Positions 16,062-25,219 of a stretch of 47,015 bases of DNA are shown here, piece by piece. The notes under the pieces are model-generated. The model did no database searches, was not told where the DNA came from, and was given only the letters and a program-made list of their open reading frames with translations. The first letter of the stretch is position 1; the number at the start of each line of letters is the position of its first letter. This stretch comes from Acidimicrobiaceae bacterium. Lineage in GTDB: Bacteria > Actinomycetota > Acidimicrobiia > Acidimicrobiales > RAAP-2. The position numbers and the translations under genes were made by a program. The stretch spans positions 1 to 47,015 of the forward strand of contig PMLV01000065.1 in the NCBI GenBank assembly GCA_003160635.1. The letters are read 5' to 3'.

Positions 16062-17012
16062 TTGAGCCGGCACGACGGACGCGTCTACGTGGTGACCGGT
16101 GCAGCCCGGGGCATCGGACGAGCCATTGTCGAGCGTCTTCTTGAGGACGGCACCTCGGTCCTGCTGATGGACGCCGGCGTCCTCGTCGACGGAAGCCGGC
16201 CCGACCCGACGGTCGTGGCCGAGCTCCGGAGGGATCTCCAGGCGCGAGGTGCCGACGTGCTCGAGAGCGCAGCTGACGTACGGGACGCCGCCGAGGTCGA
16301 GGCCGCGCTCGACTCGGCGATGGCTCGATGGGGGCACTTTGACGGTGTGGTGAACGCAGCCGCCATTCTCACCATGGGCAATATCACCACCATGGCGGAC
16401 GCAGAGTGGGACCGCGTGCTGGCCGTCAACCTCACCGGGACGATGATCGTGTCCCGGGCGGCGGTCCGTCTCTGGCTCCGCGCCGGGTCGCCAGGACGCA
16501 TCATCAACTTCACTTCCGCAGCAGGCCTGGACGGTATCCCCGAGATGTGCGCATACTCGACCTCGAAGGCCGGGGTGATCGGCTTGACCCTGGCGTTGGC
16601 CAACGCACTAGCCTGCAAGGAGATCACGGTAAACGCGGTCTCCCCCCTCGCCGGGACCCGCATGGCGCTACGCGGTCAGAGCCATGACTCGCTCCGCCAT
16701 CGTTGGGACACCGGCGAGTGGTCCGACTTTGCCCAAGCCGGCATCGACGCCACGTGGGTGGCCTCGCTAGTCGCCGGCCTCCTGTCCGAGGAGGCCGGCG
16801 CCATCACCGGCCAGGTCTTCCGCAACCGAGGTCCCGAGGGATGCCGGCTCCGCCTTGCCTCCGATGACTTGGCGTTCGAGATCCCGCCTGTTTCCGCGTA
16901 CGTCAAGACGTTCGCGGAAACACTCGCTGAAGGAATGGCACCCGCTCCTGTGTGGCGTGCAAATGACCTTCCAACCAAGCAGGACGGTTTCCCGGTAGAA
17001 GACCTGCCATGA
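16062..17012 (+). CDS. Short-chain dehydrogenase/reductase
   Basis: 316 residues, classical SDR. It has the NAD(P)-binding TGAARGIG (~12-19), NAAA in place of the usual NNAG, VNLTG, the Ser in NFTSAAG and the catalytic YSTSK. About 60 residues beyond the usual SDR length follow (FRNRGPEGCRLR... to VEDLP), like the MaoC/HSD17B4-type SDRs with C-terminal extensions. It starts with TTG at 16062, AGGGAGA about 10 nt upstream. It oxidises or reduces a hydroxy- or keto-acyl intermediate; the substrate is unknown. It is divergent from the tandem CoA-transferase and convergent with the amidohydrolase 70 bp away. Confidence 0.85.
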   Translation: MSRHDGRVYVVTGAARGIGRAIVERLLEDGTSVLLMDAGVLVDGSRPDPTVVAELRRDLQARGADVLESAADVRDAAEVEAALDSAMARWGHFDGVVNAAAILTMGNITTMADAEWDRVLAVNLTGTMIVSRAAVRLWLRAGSPGRIINFTSAAGLDGIPEMCAYSTSKAGVIGLTLALANALACKEITVNAVSPLAGTRMALRGQSHDSLRHRWDTGEWSDFAQAGIDATWVASLVAGLLSEEAGAITGQVFRNRGPEGCRLRLASDDLAFEIPPVSAYVKTFAETLAEGMAPAPVWRANDLPTKQDGFPVEDLP

Positions 17013-17081
17013 AGGGAGCCGCGCGAACCAACCTTTCGCACAGATTGGCATCGATGCGCACCCGCATCGTTCTCTCCTTGG

Positions 17082-18317
17082 TCACGTGACGCCGAGCAGG
17101 TGGAGTGCGTTCTCGCGCATCACCTTCCTGACCACCTCGGCCTCGGTTCCTTCGAGGCACGCAACGTAGTCCGCCGGGGCCTTGTTGCCCTCAGGATGCG
17201 GCCAATCGGAGCCGAAGAGGACCTGATCGTCGCCGATCAGATCGATCAAGCCGCGAACGTCCTCCTCCGGGAACGGCGAGACGCTCACTCGAGCCTTGAA
17301 GATGTCCGACGGGCGATCCTTGACGGCCGAGCCGAATGCCACGATGTTCCGGTCGAGGAGCGTTCCGGCATGGTCGAGCACGTGCAGGCAATAGGGCACC
17401 CACGCACACCCGAGCTCGACCGAGGCGATCCGCACGTTCGGGAACCGACCGAACAGGTTGCCGAGGATCAGCGCCAGGACCGTGTCGAGGATCCCCCGTG
17501 AATCTCGAAGCGCTGCCGCGAGGATGGCCTGGTACTGCATGTCGGTTACCTGCTGCCGTTCCCAGAGATGCTGGAACGCGACGTCGTAGTCATCGGGGCC
17601 GGCCGAGGCGTGATACGCGACCGGGACGCCCGCCTCATTGATCCGCGCCCAGAAGGGATCCCACGCCGGATCAGCCGGAGATCGACCGTTCGCAGGCCCG
17701 GGTCTGAGGGCGATCACTGCCGCGCCGCGCTCGAGCACTGCGTCGAGCTCCCGAGCTGCCAGACCGGGGTCGAGCAAGGGGATGTGCGGTGCCGCGTGGA
17801 TGCGGTTCTGGTAGGCGTAACCCCAGTCGTCGTCGAGCCACAGGTTGAAGGCGTGGAAGACCTTGTAGGCCATCTCGACGTCGCGGCTCATGAGCCCTTC
17901 GACCCCGACGCCGAGTGTCGGGAATAGCAGGCATCGCTCAAGGCCCTGCTGATCCATGACGCTCAAACGAGCGTCCCGATTCTGGTACTCCGGCGAGATC
18001 GGCTCGAGCTCGCCATAGCGCTGCTTGGCCATCCTCGACAGAGCACGATTACCCGTCCCCGACTCCAACTCGAGTAACCGGTCGTGGAAGACGCCGGGCT
18101 TCGCGATGGGGTCGAACGTGGGGTTCGGCAGGCTCGTCGCCATGTAAGGACCGAACATAATGTGGCGCCGACGGCCGTTGGAGACCCATCTGACGTGCGC
18201 CTTGACGTCGGCGTCGCCATGACGGGTGAACGCGTCAGTCGCTTCGTAATAGTGGTTGTCCGCGTCGAACATCCACGGCGTCACGCCGGGGCTTCCGTCC
18301 ACTAGTCCGAAGTCCAT
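17082..18317 (-). CDS. Amidohydrolase-2 family metal-dependent hydrolase
   Basis: 411 residues from the ATG at 18317, which is preceded by GGAAGGGGAG. The frame stays open further upstream, but that stretch is the 3' end of a broken SMP-30 gene. TIM-barrel amidohydrolase features are FDADNHYYE near the N-terminus (metal site 1), YHASAG (metal His), and LFGSDWPHPEG near the C-terminus (catalytic Asp). The family includes decarboxylases (ACMSD, gamma-resorcylate) and C-C or ester hydrolases for ring-cleavage products. It is one of four different members in this window, which suggests several hydrolytic or decarboxylation steps in one pathway. The final gene of this operon is this one; the upstream partner is dead. 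Confidence 0.85.
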   Translation of the reverse strand: MDFGLVDGSPGVTPWMFDADNHYYEATDAFTRHGDADVKAHVRWVSNGRRRHIMFGPYMATSLPNPTFDPIAKPGVFHDRLLELESGTGNRALSRMAKQRYGELEPISPEYQNRDARLSVMDQQGLERCLLFPTLGVGVEGLMSRDVEMAYKVFHAFNLWLDDDWGYAYQNRIHAAPHIPLLDPGLAARELDAVLERGAAVIALRPGPANGRSPADPAWDPFWARINEAGVPVAYHASAGPDDYDVAFQHLWERQQVTDMQYQAILAAALRDSRGILDTVLALILGNLFGRFPNVRIASVELGCAWVPYCLHVLDHAGTLLDRNIVAFGSAVKDRPSDIFKARVSVSPFPEEDVRGLIDLIGDDQVLFGSDWPHPEGNKAPADYVACLEGTEAEVVRKVMRENALHLLGVT

Positions 18318-18321
18318 GTGC

Positions 18322-19161
18322 TCAACTCCCCTTCCGTGCGGTCGAAGCCGACACTTCATCCCCCAGGTGGCGCATCTCGATCGCTCCACGCCGACGCCCT
18401 GCCGGTATTCGTCCAACGTTACTGCGACCATGGCGCACCACAACATCTTGTCGTCCTCGCCGCCCAGCGTGCAGGAGACCGAAAGCGCCAGGCATCGTGA
18501 TGGTGTGGGCAACATCGCCGCCCTTCTGAACGAGGACGAACTCCGAGGTGAATGGACTTCGGAACCACCACGCTCCCTACGAATCCACGCAGATCGCGTC
18601 GGGCTTCCCGACACCGAGGTCAGCGAAGACACGGCGGCCGCTCAATGTGCCGTCGTCGGCGACATCGAACGCAATGAGTCCTCGACCCAATCTCGGCGAC
18701 GATCAGGGTCGGCCCATCGTGGCCGAGCGCCATTCCGTTCGGAACGGCAAGGTCCTCGCAGCCGCCACTTGAGTGCGGCCATAAGGCAATACGAGGACCA
18801 GCGGCACCGAGGGTTCGCCGGCCCGCTGGCCTGCGACATGAGCGGGGAACGTGCACATATAGGCCTGTCCGCGCTCGTCGACGAGCATGTCGTTGAGCCC
18901 GCCCCGGTGGTGCGCTCCGATATCCGCCACCACCGTTGCCCCTGCATCGTCGATCCGCAGGATGTGGCCCTCGTGTGTCGAGACCACGAGAAGGTCGCGT
19001 TGGGCATGAACCCGAGGTCCGATGGTTGGCTGGTCCCCTATATGCCGCCGAAACTCACCCGACTCGGAGAAGTCCGAGAACCACCACAGCCTACCCTCAT
19101 GCCACCGAGGCCCCTCGACGAATCCAAGCCCGCTTGGGATGTTCATCAGTTCGGTAGCCAT
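18322..19161 (-). pseudogene. SMP-30/gluconolactonase-like gene, broken
   Basis: The first ~120 residues are intact from ATG 19161 (GLGFVEGPRWHEGRLWWFSDF, LLVVSTHEGHILRIDD, HHRGGLNDMLVDERGQAYM). After PLVLVLPYG the frame shifts. LAVPNGMALGHDGPTLIVAE is in a second frame, AFDVADDGTLSGRRVFADLG in a third, followed by an in-frame TAG. CTLGGEDDKMLWC is in yet another frame, and the end GAIEMRHLGDEVSA stops at 18322. Each piece lines up in order with the intact paralogue at 42670-43530. At least three frameshifts and one nonsense codon make it non-functional. Its stop lies 4 nt from the amidohydrolase start, so the two once formed an operon. Confidence 0.85.
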
Positions 19162-19726
19162 GACCCCTTCGACGCGCCTACCGGCACGCCACTTTCGCAC
19201 AGACCTTATTGGGCATTGGCGGCTCCAGTTGGACACGCGTCACAGGTCCGGGCGACGGCGCGCCTACGCTTTCGAAGTGGACGCTCACCTCTTTCCCCTG
19301 CTCGACGAGGTCGTCGCGCCGACCGACACGCAACCTCCAGGTGCCCATGTCGTGGACTTCGAGATCCAGAAGTTGCTTTCGCGCGGCTGGCAGCGATACG
19401 TCGCCATGGTTCGAGAAGCCGCAGGCGACGACCATGGCGTCGCTGTTCGGCAGATCACTACGTCGTTCGAGGGTGAGTGTCATGGGGGTGAAGCGCTGGT
19501 CCTTGGCGTACGAGCGCTTCACCGGACGAAGCGGTCGTACGTTCTCGAGGAAGCACTCTGGGAGGCCGCAACCGACAGGATCGTTGCGACCTCGAGGGTC
19601 GTCATGGCGAGCGTCGATGCCGAGATGGGCCGAGCAGCGCCGATCCCGACGGCCCTGTGGGACGCCATCGAATCGTTCGAAGGCCGAACGTTGGAGACGG
19701 TCGAGAGTTCACCCCGTCCCATCTAG
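19160..19726 (+). CDS. Hotdog-fold thioesterase-like protein (start uncertain)
   Basis: Residues near the C-terminus match the 4HBT/FadM type of acyl-CoA thioesterase: VRQITTSFEGECHGGEALVLGVRALHRTKRSYVLEEAL, then RIVATSRVVMASVDAEMGRAAPIP. The N-terminal part (RAYAFEVDAHLFPLLDEV) fits the first strand, but the usual D...N/H catalytic pattern is unclear, so activity is in doubt. The frame is open back to 19022, over the start of the broken SMP-30 gene. ATG 19160 or TTG 19229 are likely starts. Acyl-CoA thioesterases release free acids from CoA; the role in the pathway is inferred only from neighbours. Confidence 0.5.
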   Translation: MTPSTRLPARHFRTDLIGHWRLQLDTRHRSGRRRAYAFEVDAHLFPLLDEVVAPTDTQPPGAHVVDFEIQKLLSRGWQRYVAMVREAAGDDHGVAVRQITTSFEGECHGGEALVLGVRALHRTKRSYVLEEALWEAATDRIVATSRVVMASVDAEMGRAAPIPTALWDAIESFEGRTLETVESSPRPI

Positions 19727-20281
19727 ACCATCGCCCTGGACTTGGTAGATGGCGCCGTTGACCCATAAAGCTGGCCGGGCATGGCCCACGGAGGTCCCTC
19801 GTTGGGGCCGATCGCATGCATCTGACCGCTCGACGCGAAAGACGTGAACGGCGTCGCGCGGCAGTGGCGCCACGGCCCCGTCAACCCGAACGGTGTAATT
19901 GCACAGAGCGTTGTCGCCGCGGGACCACGCAAGATGCGGCGGCGTCTCTTCGTACGTCGCGAACGACTCGAGCCGGTCGGGTAAGACCACGACAACATCT
20001 GTCGAGCTCGCAAGCTCAGCGAGGAGCGGTACCGTGTCCAATCGGATCCAGTCGAGGGCGATACCTCGCTCGTTGTTGCGATACCAGGCGAAGAGGAGCC
20101 ATGGCTCGCCCTCGAGTGCACCGTGAGGGAAGGGCGGTGTCCGGCGCAGCTGATCGCCCGTCAGTCGCTCGAACTTGATGACATCTGCGCCGGGGTCGGC
20201 CAGCAGCTTCGGCAATAGGCGCCGACCCGCGTGGTGAGCTCGAGCACGCGAACACGTTGAGAGGCAGTGTTGACGTTCCAT
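19709..20281 (-). pseudogene. Family III CoA-transferase N-terminal fragment, broken
   Basis: The fragment KLLADPGADVIKFERLTGDQLRRTPPF, then FAWYRNNERGIALDWI and STDVVVVLPDRLESF, is the N-terminal ~120 residues of a CaiB/BaiF protein. The opening strand is out of frame (a frameshift near 20230), and after VDGAVAPLPRD the reading changes to unrelated sequence. Roughly 250 C-terminal residues are missing. It is a truncated, shifted remnant next to other remnants. Confidence 0.8.
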
Positions 20282-20321
20282 CGCTACCGTCGTTCGTTTC
20301 AGTCGCCATCTCAGCTTCGAA

Positions 20322-20528
20322 TCATGCGGTGGTTGCGGCGGTCACGTGGCCACCACAGCGGTCGTACTTCTCCAGGAAGGTCGTCACTGCCTTGGCCAAC
20401 TCATGTGGTTGCTCGACCGTGATGGCATGACCAGCGCCATCGAGTACCGTCAGCACCGCATTGTCGGTGCCAGCCTTGTATGCACGGCCGTGCGCGACGC
20501 CGACGGGCTTGTAATTGGCGCCCCACAC
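20322..20528 (-). pseudogene. Alpha/beta hydrolase C-terminal fragment
   Basis: 68 residues matching only the last part of an alpha/beta-hydrolase: WGANYKPVGVAHGRAYKAG (the strand before the acid residue), then VLTVLDGAGHAITVEQPHELAKAVTTFLE, with the catalytic His in GAGHAI. The nucleophile half is missing and nothing upstream restores it. It is a relic; expression would give no active enzyme. Confidence 0.75.
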
Positions 20529-20644
20529 GATGTGTGTCGGCGCTTGCTGTGATCCGACTTAAACGGCCGGAGTCGCGGGTCATAGCCGTTGCTGTACCTG
20601 CACGATGTGCCATTCGATCACGTACTCGCCCCCTGCGACCGCCA

Positions 20645-21418
20645 TCACGAGTCAAAGCCTTGCAGGACTCGTCGGTATCGATCCTTCACGATGTCGACCG
20701 AGTCCTCGTGGGTGAACACGTAGAACCGTCGGGCCGCCATACCCGCTCGGATCGACGCAGCGGCCGCTCTCGCCGACACCACTCCGGCCGGAAGATCGTC
20801 CTCGGGAGGGATCTCGGCGCCCGGTTGCGCGAAGGCCGTCGCGACTATCCCCGGACACACGACCGAGACATGGATGCCGCTGCCTGCCTGCTCGAGATCT
20901 TCCGCGAGAGCGATCGACAGACCGACGACGGCATGCTTGGTGGCGACGTAGGACGAGGCGCCTCCGAGCTGCATGAAGGCGGCCATGGATGCGGTGTTGA
21001 CGACGTGTCCATCGTCGCCGCCGGCTCGCATGACCGGCACGAACGACCGGATGCCATTCACCACCGAGAGCAGATTGACCCGCAGCACCCGATCCCAATC
21101 AGCCAGGTCGATCTCCCACGTCGGCCCGAAGGCGATCGTACCCACGTTGTTGCAGAGCACGTCGATCCGACCGAAGCGGTCCACCGAGCGCTGGGCGAGC
21201 TCGTCGACCGCCGCCGCGTCGCCGAGATCGACAGCAATATCCAGGACCTCAGCGCCGGAGGCACGGAGCCGGGCGGCTTCGGAGCGGAGCCGCGGTGCAT
21301 CAAAGTCTGCCATCACGATACGGGCGCCGTCTGCAACGTAACTCTCGACCAGCGCCAGCCCGATCCCGGCAGCGGCGCCGGTCACGACGGCCACCCACCC
21401 ATCAACGTCCGATGTCAT
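20645..21418 (-). CDS. Short-chain dehydrogenase/reductase
   Basis: 257 residues, the usual classical SDR length. TGAAAGIG (~14-21) binds the dinucleotide, and the acidic MADFD after the second strand favours NAD(H). It then has CNNVG, NTASMAAF with the catalytic Ser region, YVATKHA with catalytic Tyr and Lys, and CPGIVAT. It starts at ATG 21418. It is intact while both neighbours are broken, hinting that it is still under selection. It likely oxidises a hydroxyacyl or alcohol intermediate; the substrate is unknown. Confidence 0.88.
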   Translation of the reverse strand: MTSDVDGWVAVVTGAAAGIGLALVESYVADGARIVMADFDAPRLRSEAARLRASGAEVLDIAVDLGDAAAVDELAQRSVDRFGRIDVLCNNVGTIAFGPTWEIDLADWDRVLRVNLLSVVNGIRSFVPVMRAGGDDGHVVNTASMAAFMQLGGASSYVATKHAVVGLSIALAEDLEQAGSGIHVSVVCPGIVATAFAQPGAEIPPEDDLPAGVVSARAAAASIRAGMAARRFYVFTHEDSVDIVKDRYRRVLQGFDS

Positions 21419-21445
21419 ATGCGCCGATCTCGCCGGCGATGTTGA

Positions 21446-21787
21446 TCAGGCCCACGATCCGCACCTTTCTTTCGTCGAAGGCTCCAGCAAAGAGCAACCG
21501 TCTGCCTTCGCCCGCACCCGGATATCTGAGCTGGCCCGAGACGAACGCGTCCGCCGATTACAAGATGCCGAGAGCGACACCGCCTTATCATGCCGCTCGG
21601 CGCTCGCCAATAGCAGCCGTGGCAGGCCAGCCCAGATAGATCGCACCCCAGATGTGGGTGCCGCCTCAAAGCCGCAGAACGCGATGCCCCGGTTCTGCGC
21701 GTTCCGCGCATCGGGCCGATCCAAGAGGATTCGAACAGCGCGTCCGTCGCCCACTCTCTCGATCTGCCAGTACTTGTAGTCGGACAT
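21446..21787 (-). pseudogene. Enoyl-CoA hydratase/isomerase N-terminal remnant
   Basis: From ATG 21787 the reading MSDYKYWQIERV, VRILLDRPDARNAQNRG is the classic first strand and RPxxxNA motif of the crotonase family. The oxyanion-hole and catalytic region do not follow: the sequence runs into low-complexity Ser/Arg-rich reading within ~40 residues. The gene has lost at least 200 residues or decayed beyond recognition. It would have hydrated enoyl-CoA next to the acyl-CoA dehydrogenase. Confidence 0.7.
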
Positions 21788-21891
21788 CGATGTCACTCCC
21801 TTGCGTCGTTCGTCCTTGAGCAAGGCCGAATATCAGCTCGTTCATCGGTTGGGGTGGCACAGCCACGGTCGCTCGACCGCGGCGCCCAAGG

Positions 21892-23124
21892 TCAGTTCCT
21901 TGGCACCTCGCTGAAAGGACGGTCACGATCGACGGCCGGCTCCCGCGGGAGGGCGAGTGCACGCTCGCTGACGTTATTGCGCTGGATCTCGGCGGTGCCG
22001 CCGGCGATTGACGCACTGCGGGCCTGCAGGTAAACCGCAGTGCATTCCTGACCGAACGCACCGGGCTCCCAGGCGATCCCACTCGACCCGGCGAGAATGA
22101 GTGCCGTCTCCGACCGCCGCTGCCGCAACTCGTCGTTGCCGAGCTTGAGGAGTCCACCGTACGCGGGTACGAGATCGCCGTCGGCGATCCCCTGGCCCAC
22201 CCGAATTGCAAGGGCGCGCTGCACGGACTGAAGAACCAGGATCGCCGCGACCTGCCGTCGGGCACCGTCATCCGCCTCGAGGCCGCGTCGCTTCAGGAGG
22301 GCAACGAGGTCGTCTACATCGGAGCGGGGGGTGTAGACGCCTCCCGTTCGGCCGACCCACTCGTGCTCGATCTCCAGGAGCCCACGCACGACCGTCCACC
22401 CGTCGTTCTCTTCACCGATCATGCAATCTGCGGGCACCATGACGTCTGTCAGGAAGTCCTCGCAAAAGTCCGACTCGCCATTGATCTGTTTGATCGGTCG
22501 GATCTCGATGCCCGGCAGCCGGAGATCGATGATGAACATCGAGATGCCGCTGTGCTTCGGGACGTCCCAGCGGGTGCGAGCCGGACACATCGCGAAATCT
22601 GCGAATTCCGCTCCGGTGCTCCACGTCTTCTGTCCGTTCAGGATGTAGGTGTCGCCGTCTCGGCTCGCGCTGCTCACGAGGCCTGCGAGATCCGATCCGC
22701 CTGTGGGCTCGGAGAGCAGCTGCAGCCAGATCTCTTCTCCTCGTAGCATCCGCGGGAGGTGGCGACGCTTCTGCTCCGAGGAGCCGAATTCGAGCAAGGT
22801 CTTCCCGAGGATGTTGAGGGACACGGCGAAGACGTGCGTCGGCATGTCGTAGGCTGTCGCCTCCTCAAAGAACGCACGCTCGTGGTCGAGGCTGAGTCCG
22901 GCGCCCCCATACTCGGCTGGGTACGTGAGCCCGGCATATCCGGCGTCGTACAGCCTCGCCTGGAGCTGACGGGCATGAGCGACCCGACTCTCATCGGACC
23001 GGGGCTGCGTCCGCTGGCGGTACTTCCCATCCTCGGCTTGTTCCGAACGCGTCATGTTCCTTCGCAGCCACTCGCGCGCGGTCAGCCGGAATCGGTGTAC
23101 TTCGGGACCGTCTTCAGTGCTCAT
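21892..23124 (-). CDS. Acyl-CoA dehydrogenase (FadE-type)
   Basis: 410 residues from ATG 23124 (MSTEDGPEVHRF); upstream codons to 23208 look non-coding. Features are AGLTYPAEYGGAGLS, the FAD/substrate loop WLQLLSEPTGGSDLAGL, DTYILNGQKTWSTGA, and at the C-terminus IAGGTAEIQRNNVSERALALPRE. It desaturates an acyl-CoA at alpha-beta and passes electrons to ETF (see 911-2734). Enzymes of this subgroup often pair as heteromers with a shorter, more divergent ACAD in actinobacterial steroid side-chain degradation. The 374-residue ACAD at 28485-29609 is a possible partner (inference). Confidence 0.9.
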   Translation of the reverse strand: MSTEDGPEVHRFRLTAREWLRRNMTRSEQAEDGKYRQRTQPRSDESRVAHARQLQARLYDAGYAGLTYPAEYGGAGLSLDHERAFFEEATAYDMPTHVFAVSLNILGKTLLEFGSSEQKRRHLPRMLRGEEIWLQLLSEPTGGSDLAGLVSSASRDGDTYILNGQKTWSTGAEFADFAMCPARTRWDVPKHSGISMFIIDLRLPGIEIRPIKQINGESDFCEDFLTDVMVPADCMIGEENDGWTVVRGLLEIEHEWVGRTGGVYTPRSDVDDLVALLKRRGLEADDGARRQVAAILVLQSVQRALAIRVGQGIADGDLVPAYGGLLKLGNDELRQRRSETALILAGSSGIAWEPGAFGQECTAVYLQARSASIAGGTAEIQRNNVSERALALPREPAVDRDRPFSEVPRN

Positions 23125-23713
23125 CTCTCTCGCTTCTCGGACCACGACGCACGCTCCGCCCATAAAAGTTCCTTGAAGCGCAGTGCGTACCTCGCACCGT
23201 CGGTGCACTCGCGCACGCCGACATTACTCCACGTCATCTTCGCGAAGCCCAGTTGGACGCAGCCTTGGTCAGGTGTCCGATCGCCTTTGGCCTTTCGCGA
23301 TCGGCGCTTCTAACCGGACCAGGACGACTCGATCGACCGATAGTGGCCGTCTACCTACTCAGACGTTCGTATAACCACACGTGTAAGGCTGAGGCTGCGA
23401 TTCTACGATGCGCTTCCCGTCGACTATCTTGAGCCAGGGTCGACGATGACCGTCACCGTCGATGGATGTGCCGGCTGCCATCATCAACGTTGACGGCCAG
23501 TACTTCGACTTCCAGAGGTTGCGCCTGCACCAGGGGGCCTCACTTGCAGGCGCACAGCAGGACATGCATGCTCGAACCACTCAAATCGCTACGACGTGCG
23601 AGCGAGATCCAGCTTCCAGCCCGAGACTCCTCGAGGGTCGACCAGGAGCTACTCGTCCCGTCGGCGTTGACGGCGTGTAACAGGTGCCGATCTGACCCCG
23701 CCAATGCGCGGCG
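23125..23713. other. Non-coding or decayed gap
   Basis: No recognisable gene. On the - strand 23359-23580 is an open frame whose last ~45 residues (KYWPSTLMMAAGTSIDGDG, RRPWLKIVDGKRIVES) look protein-like but match no family known to me. It could be the tail of a lost gene. A promoter for the FadE gene is expected at its left side. Confidence 0.4.
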
Positions 23714-25120
23714 TCAGACGGTCGGCGTTCCCTTGACTCGAAACTCCCCCATCGCCGCGCGTGCCCACGCCATGTCGTCCACGCCCATGTTCGAGCGCGC
23801 CGTATCCACGTCGATGTCATAGACCTTCGCTGCGTTGAGGCCGAGGATCTTGGCCTTCAGCTCCGGGGTCAGCTCGGGGTAGCCGAACTCCTCCTGCATC
23901 CACATCGGGATCTGGAACGCCCGGAAGGTGTCTACCGCAGCCTGTGTGGGTCCATACCAAATCGCGTCTGTGCCCCACAATACGTTGTCGTGGCCGACGG
24001 CGTTGAGCAGCTTTCCGAGCACGTGGGCGGCCTCGACCGGACGCTTGATCAGGCAGTACCAGGTCGTGCCGAGCTCGGCGTAGACGTTCGAGCCTGGTGC
24101 AATCCTCGAGTCGAGCAGAGAGCGCACCAACCGGTTGACTCCGATATGAGACGTCCCTTCAGTGTACGGGCCTTCGCGGGTCTCGTCTGTGGGCTGGCCA
24201 TCACCGGGCTCGAAACCCGAGTGGTACGCGATGAAGTTGATGTCGGGGAACATCGCAGCTGCCGGCCCAAAGTCGCGAGGCGACCCAGTGTCGACGAGCC
24301 CGCTGAGACCCTTATGGGCACAGACGAGCTTGACGCCCGACGCCCGAACGGACTCAAGGAACTGCACCCCGAGCTCGTCATCGAGGTACCAGCCCTGGAT
24401 ACTCCCGAAGTCGCTAGCCGTAGTCGCACCCATTGTGTAGACCTTCCAGCCGGCCGGTCCTATGCGATCGACGACCTCGGCCATCCCAGCGATCTCGCCG
24501 TCGACGCCGGGGTGGACGACGGCGTGGTTCAACATTCGGTTTTGGGCGCCGAGTCGTTCGAGAAGCAACCTCGTTCCCGCCATTTCGTGGTTGAAGAGCA
24601 TCCGCTCCTCCGAGAGGCCCGGCGCAGAACTGAGGACCGCGACCGCGGTGTCACTCTCCAGATAGACGCATCGGAGGTAGTCGACGAAGTCGAACGCCGC
24701 CTCGACCGGGAGGCCATCCCACCAGTCGGGGCCGTACATCGGGAAGAGCGTCCGGATAAGCTGCCTGTTCGACTCACATCCGGCACGGTGTGCGATGTAG
24801 TGCGTCTGCACGTCGATGATCAGTTCATCACCGCCGAGAGCCTCGTCCGCAGCGGCCGAGTCGAGGGACGCTTCCTCGGGCACGGCGAAGAACTGTTCGC
24901 CGTTGGCGCGGTTGATGCCGAGCAACCCGGTGGCGATGCCCCGTCGCGAAGCAGCGAAGTCCACGACGGACATGCGCAGACGTTCGCTCGCTGCTTCGAT
25001 GGCCTCGACGGAGAGGACTGCCGCGGTACGTTCGACGTCGTTCAGTGCGGGGGGCACGAACTCGTCGTTCGCGCAGCGCGTCAGGAACGAAGGCACGGTC
25101 ATCGTTTTTGGGACGGTCAA
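23714..25120 (-). CDS. Amidohydrolase-2 family protein
   Basis: 468 residues. The TTG at 25120 has GAGG about 8 nt upstream; ATG 25102 is the alternative. An N-terminal extension of ~100 residues precedes the barrel, which begins LIIDVQTHYIAH (metal His). It then shows LVCAHKGLSG and, near the end, NVLWGTDAIWYGPTQ with the catalytic Asp. The extension (SRRGIATGLLGINRANGEQFF) is found in some secreted or larger amidohydrolase-2 proteins. No signal peptide is obvious. It lies 100 bp after another, quite different amidohydrolase on the same strand, so the two are probably co-transcribed and act on successive intermediates. Confidence 0.82.
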   Translation of the reverse strand: MTVPKTMTVPSFLTRCANDEFVPPALNDVERTAAVLSVEAIEAASERLRMSVVDFAASRRGIATGLLGINRANGEQFFAVPEEASLDSAAADEALGGDELIIDVQTHYIAHRAGCESNRQLIRTLFPMYGPDWWDGLPVEAAFDFVDYLRCVYLESDTAVAVLSSAPGLSEERMLFNHEMAGTRLLLERLGAQNRMLNHAVVHPGVDGEIAGMAEVVDRIGPAGWKVYTMGATTASDFGSIQGWYLDDELGVQFLESVRASGVKLVCAHKGLSGLVDTGSPRDFGPAAAMFPDINFIAYHSGFEPGDGQPTDETREGPYTEGTSHIGVNRLVRSLLDSRIAPGSNVYAELGTTWYCLIKRPVEAAHVLGKLLNAVGHDNVLWGTDAIWYGPTQAAVDTFRAFQIPMWMQEEFGYPELTPELKAKILGLNAAKVYDIDVDTARSNMGVDDMAWARAAMGEFRVKGTPTV

Positions 25121-25219
25121 CTTAACCTCGTTTCACTTGGGGAACGGTGGGCCCGACGGCGAACCGCCGGGCTGGTAGGGCGCGTGCAGGGCTGCGTCGA
25201 GGCGGGGTGCAGACGGGCA

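Noticed and set aside
17082..18632. Longer (516-residue) version of the amidohydrolase
   Set aside because: The first ~105 residues are read out of frame through the end of the SMP-30 remnant; ATG 18317 has a Shine-Dalgarno and begins at the family's usual place.
18256..19476. 406-residue + strand ORF
   Set aside because: It covers the antisense of the broken SMP-30 gene and part of the amidohydrolase; low-complexity charged product.
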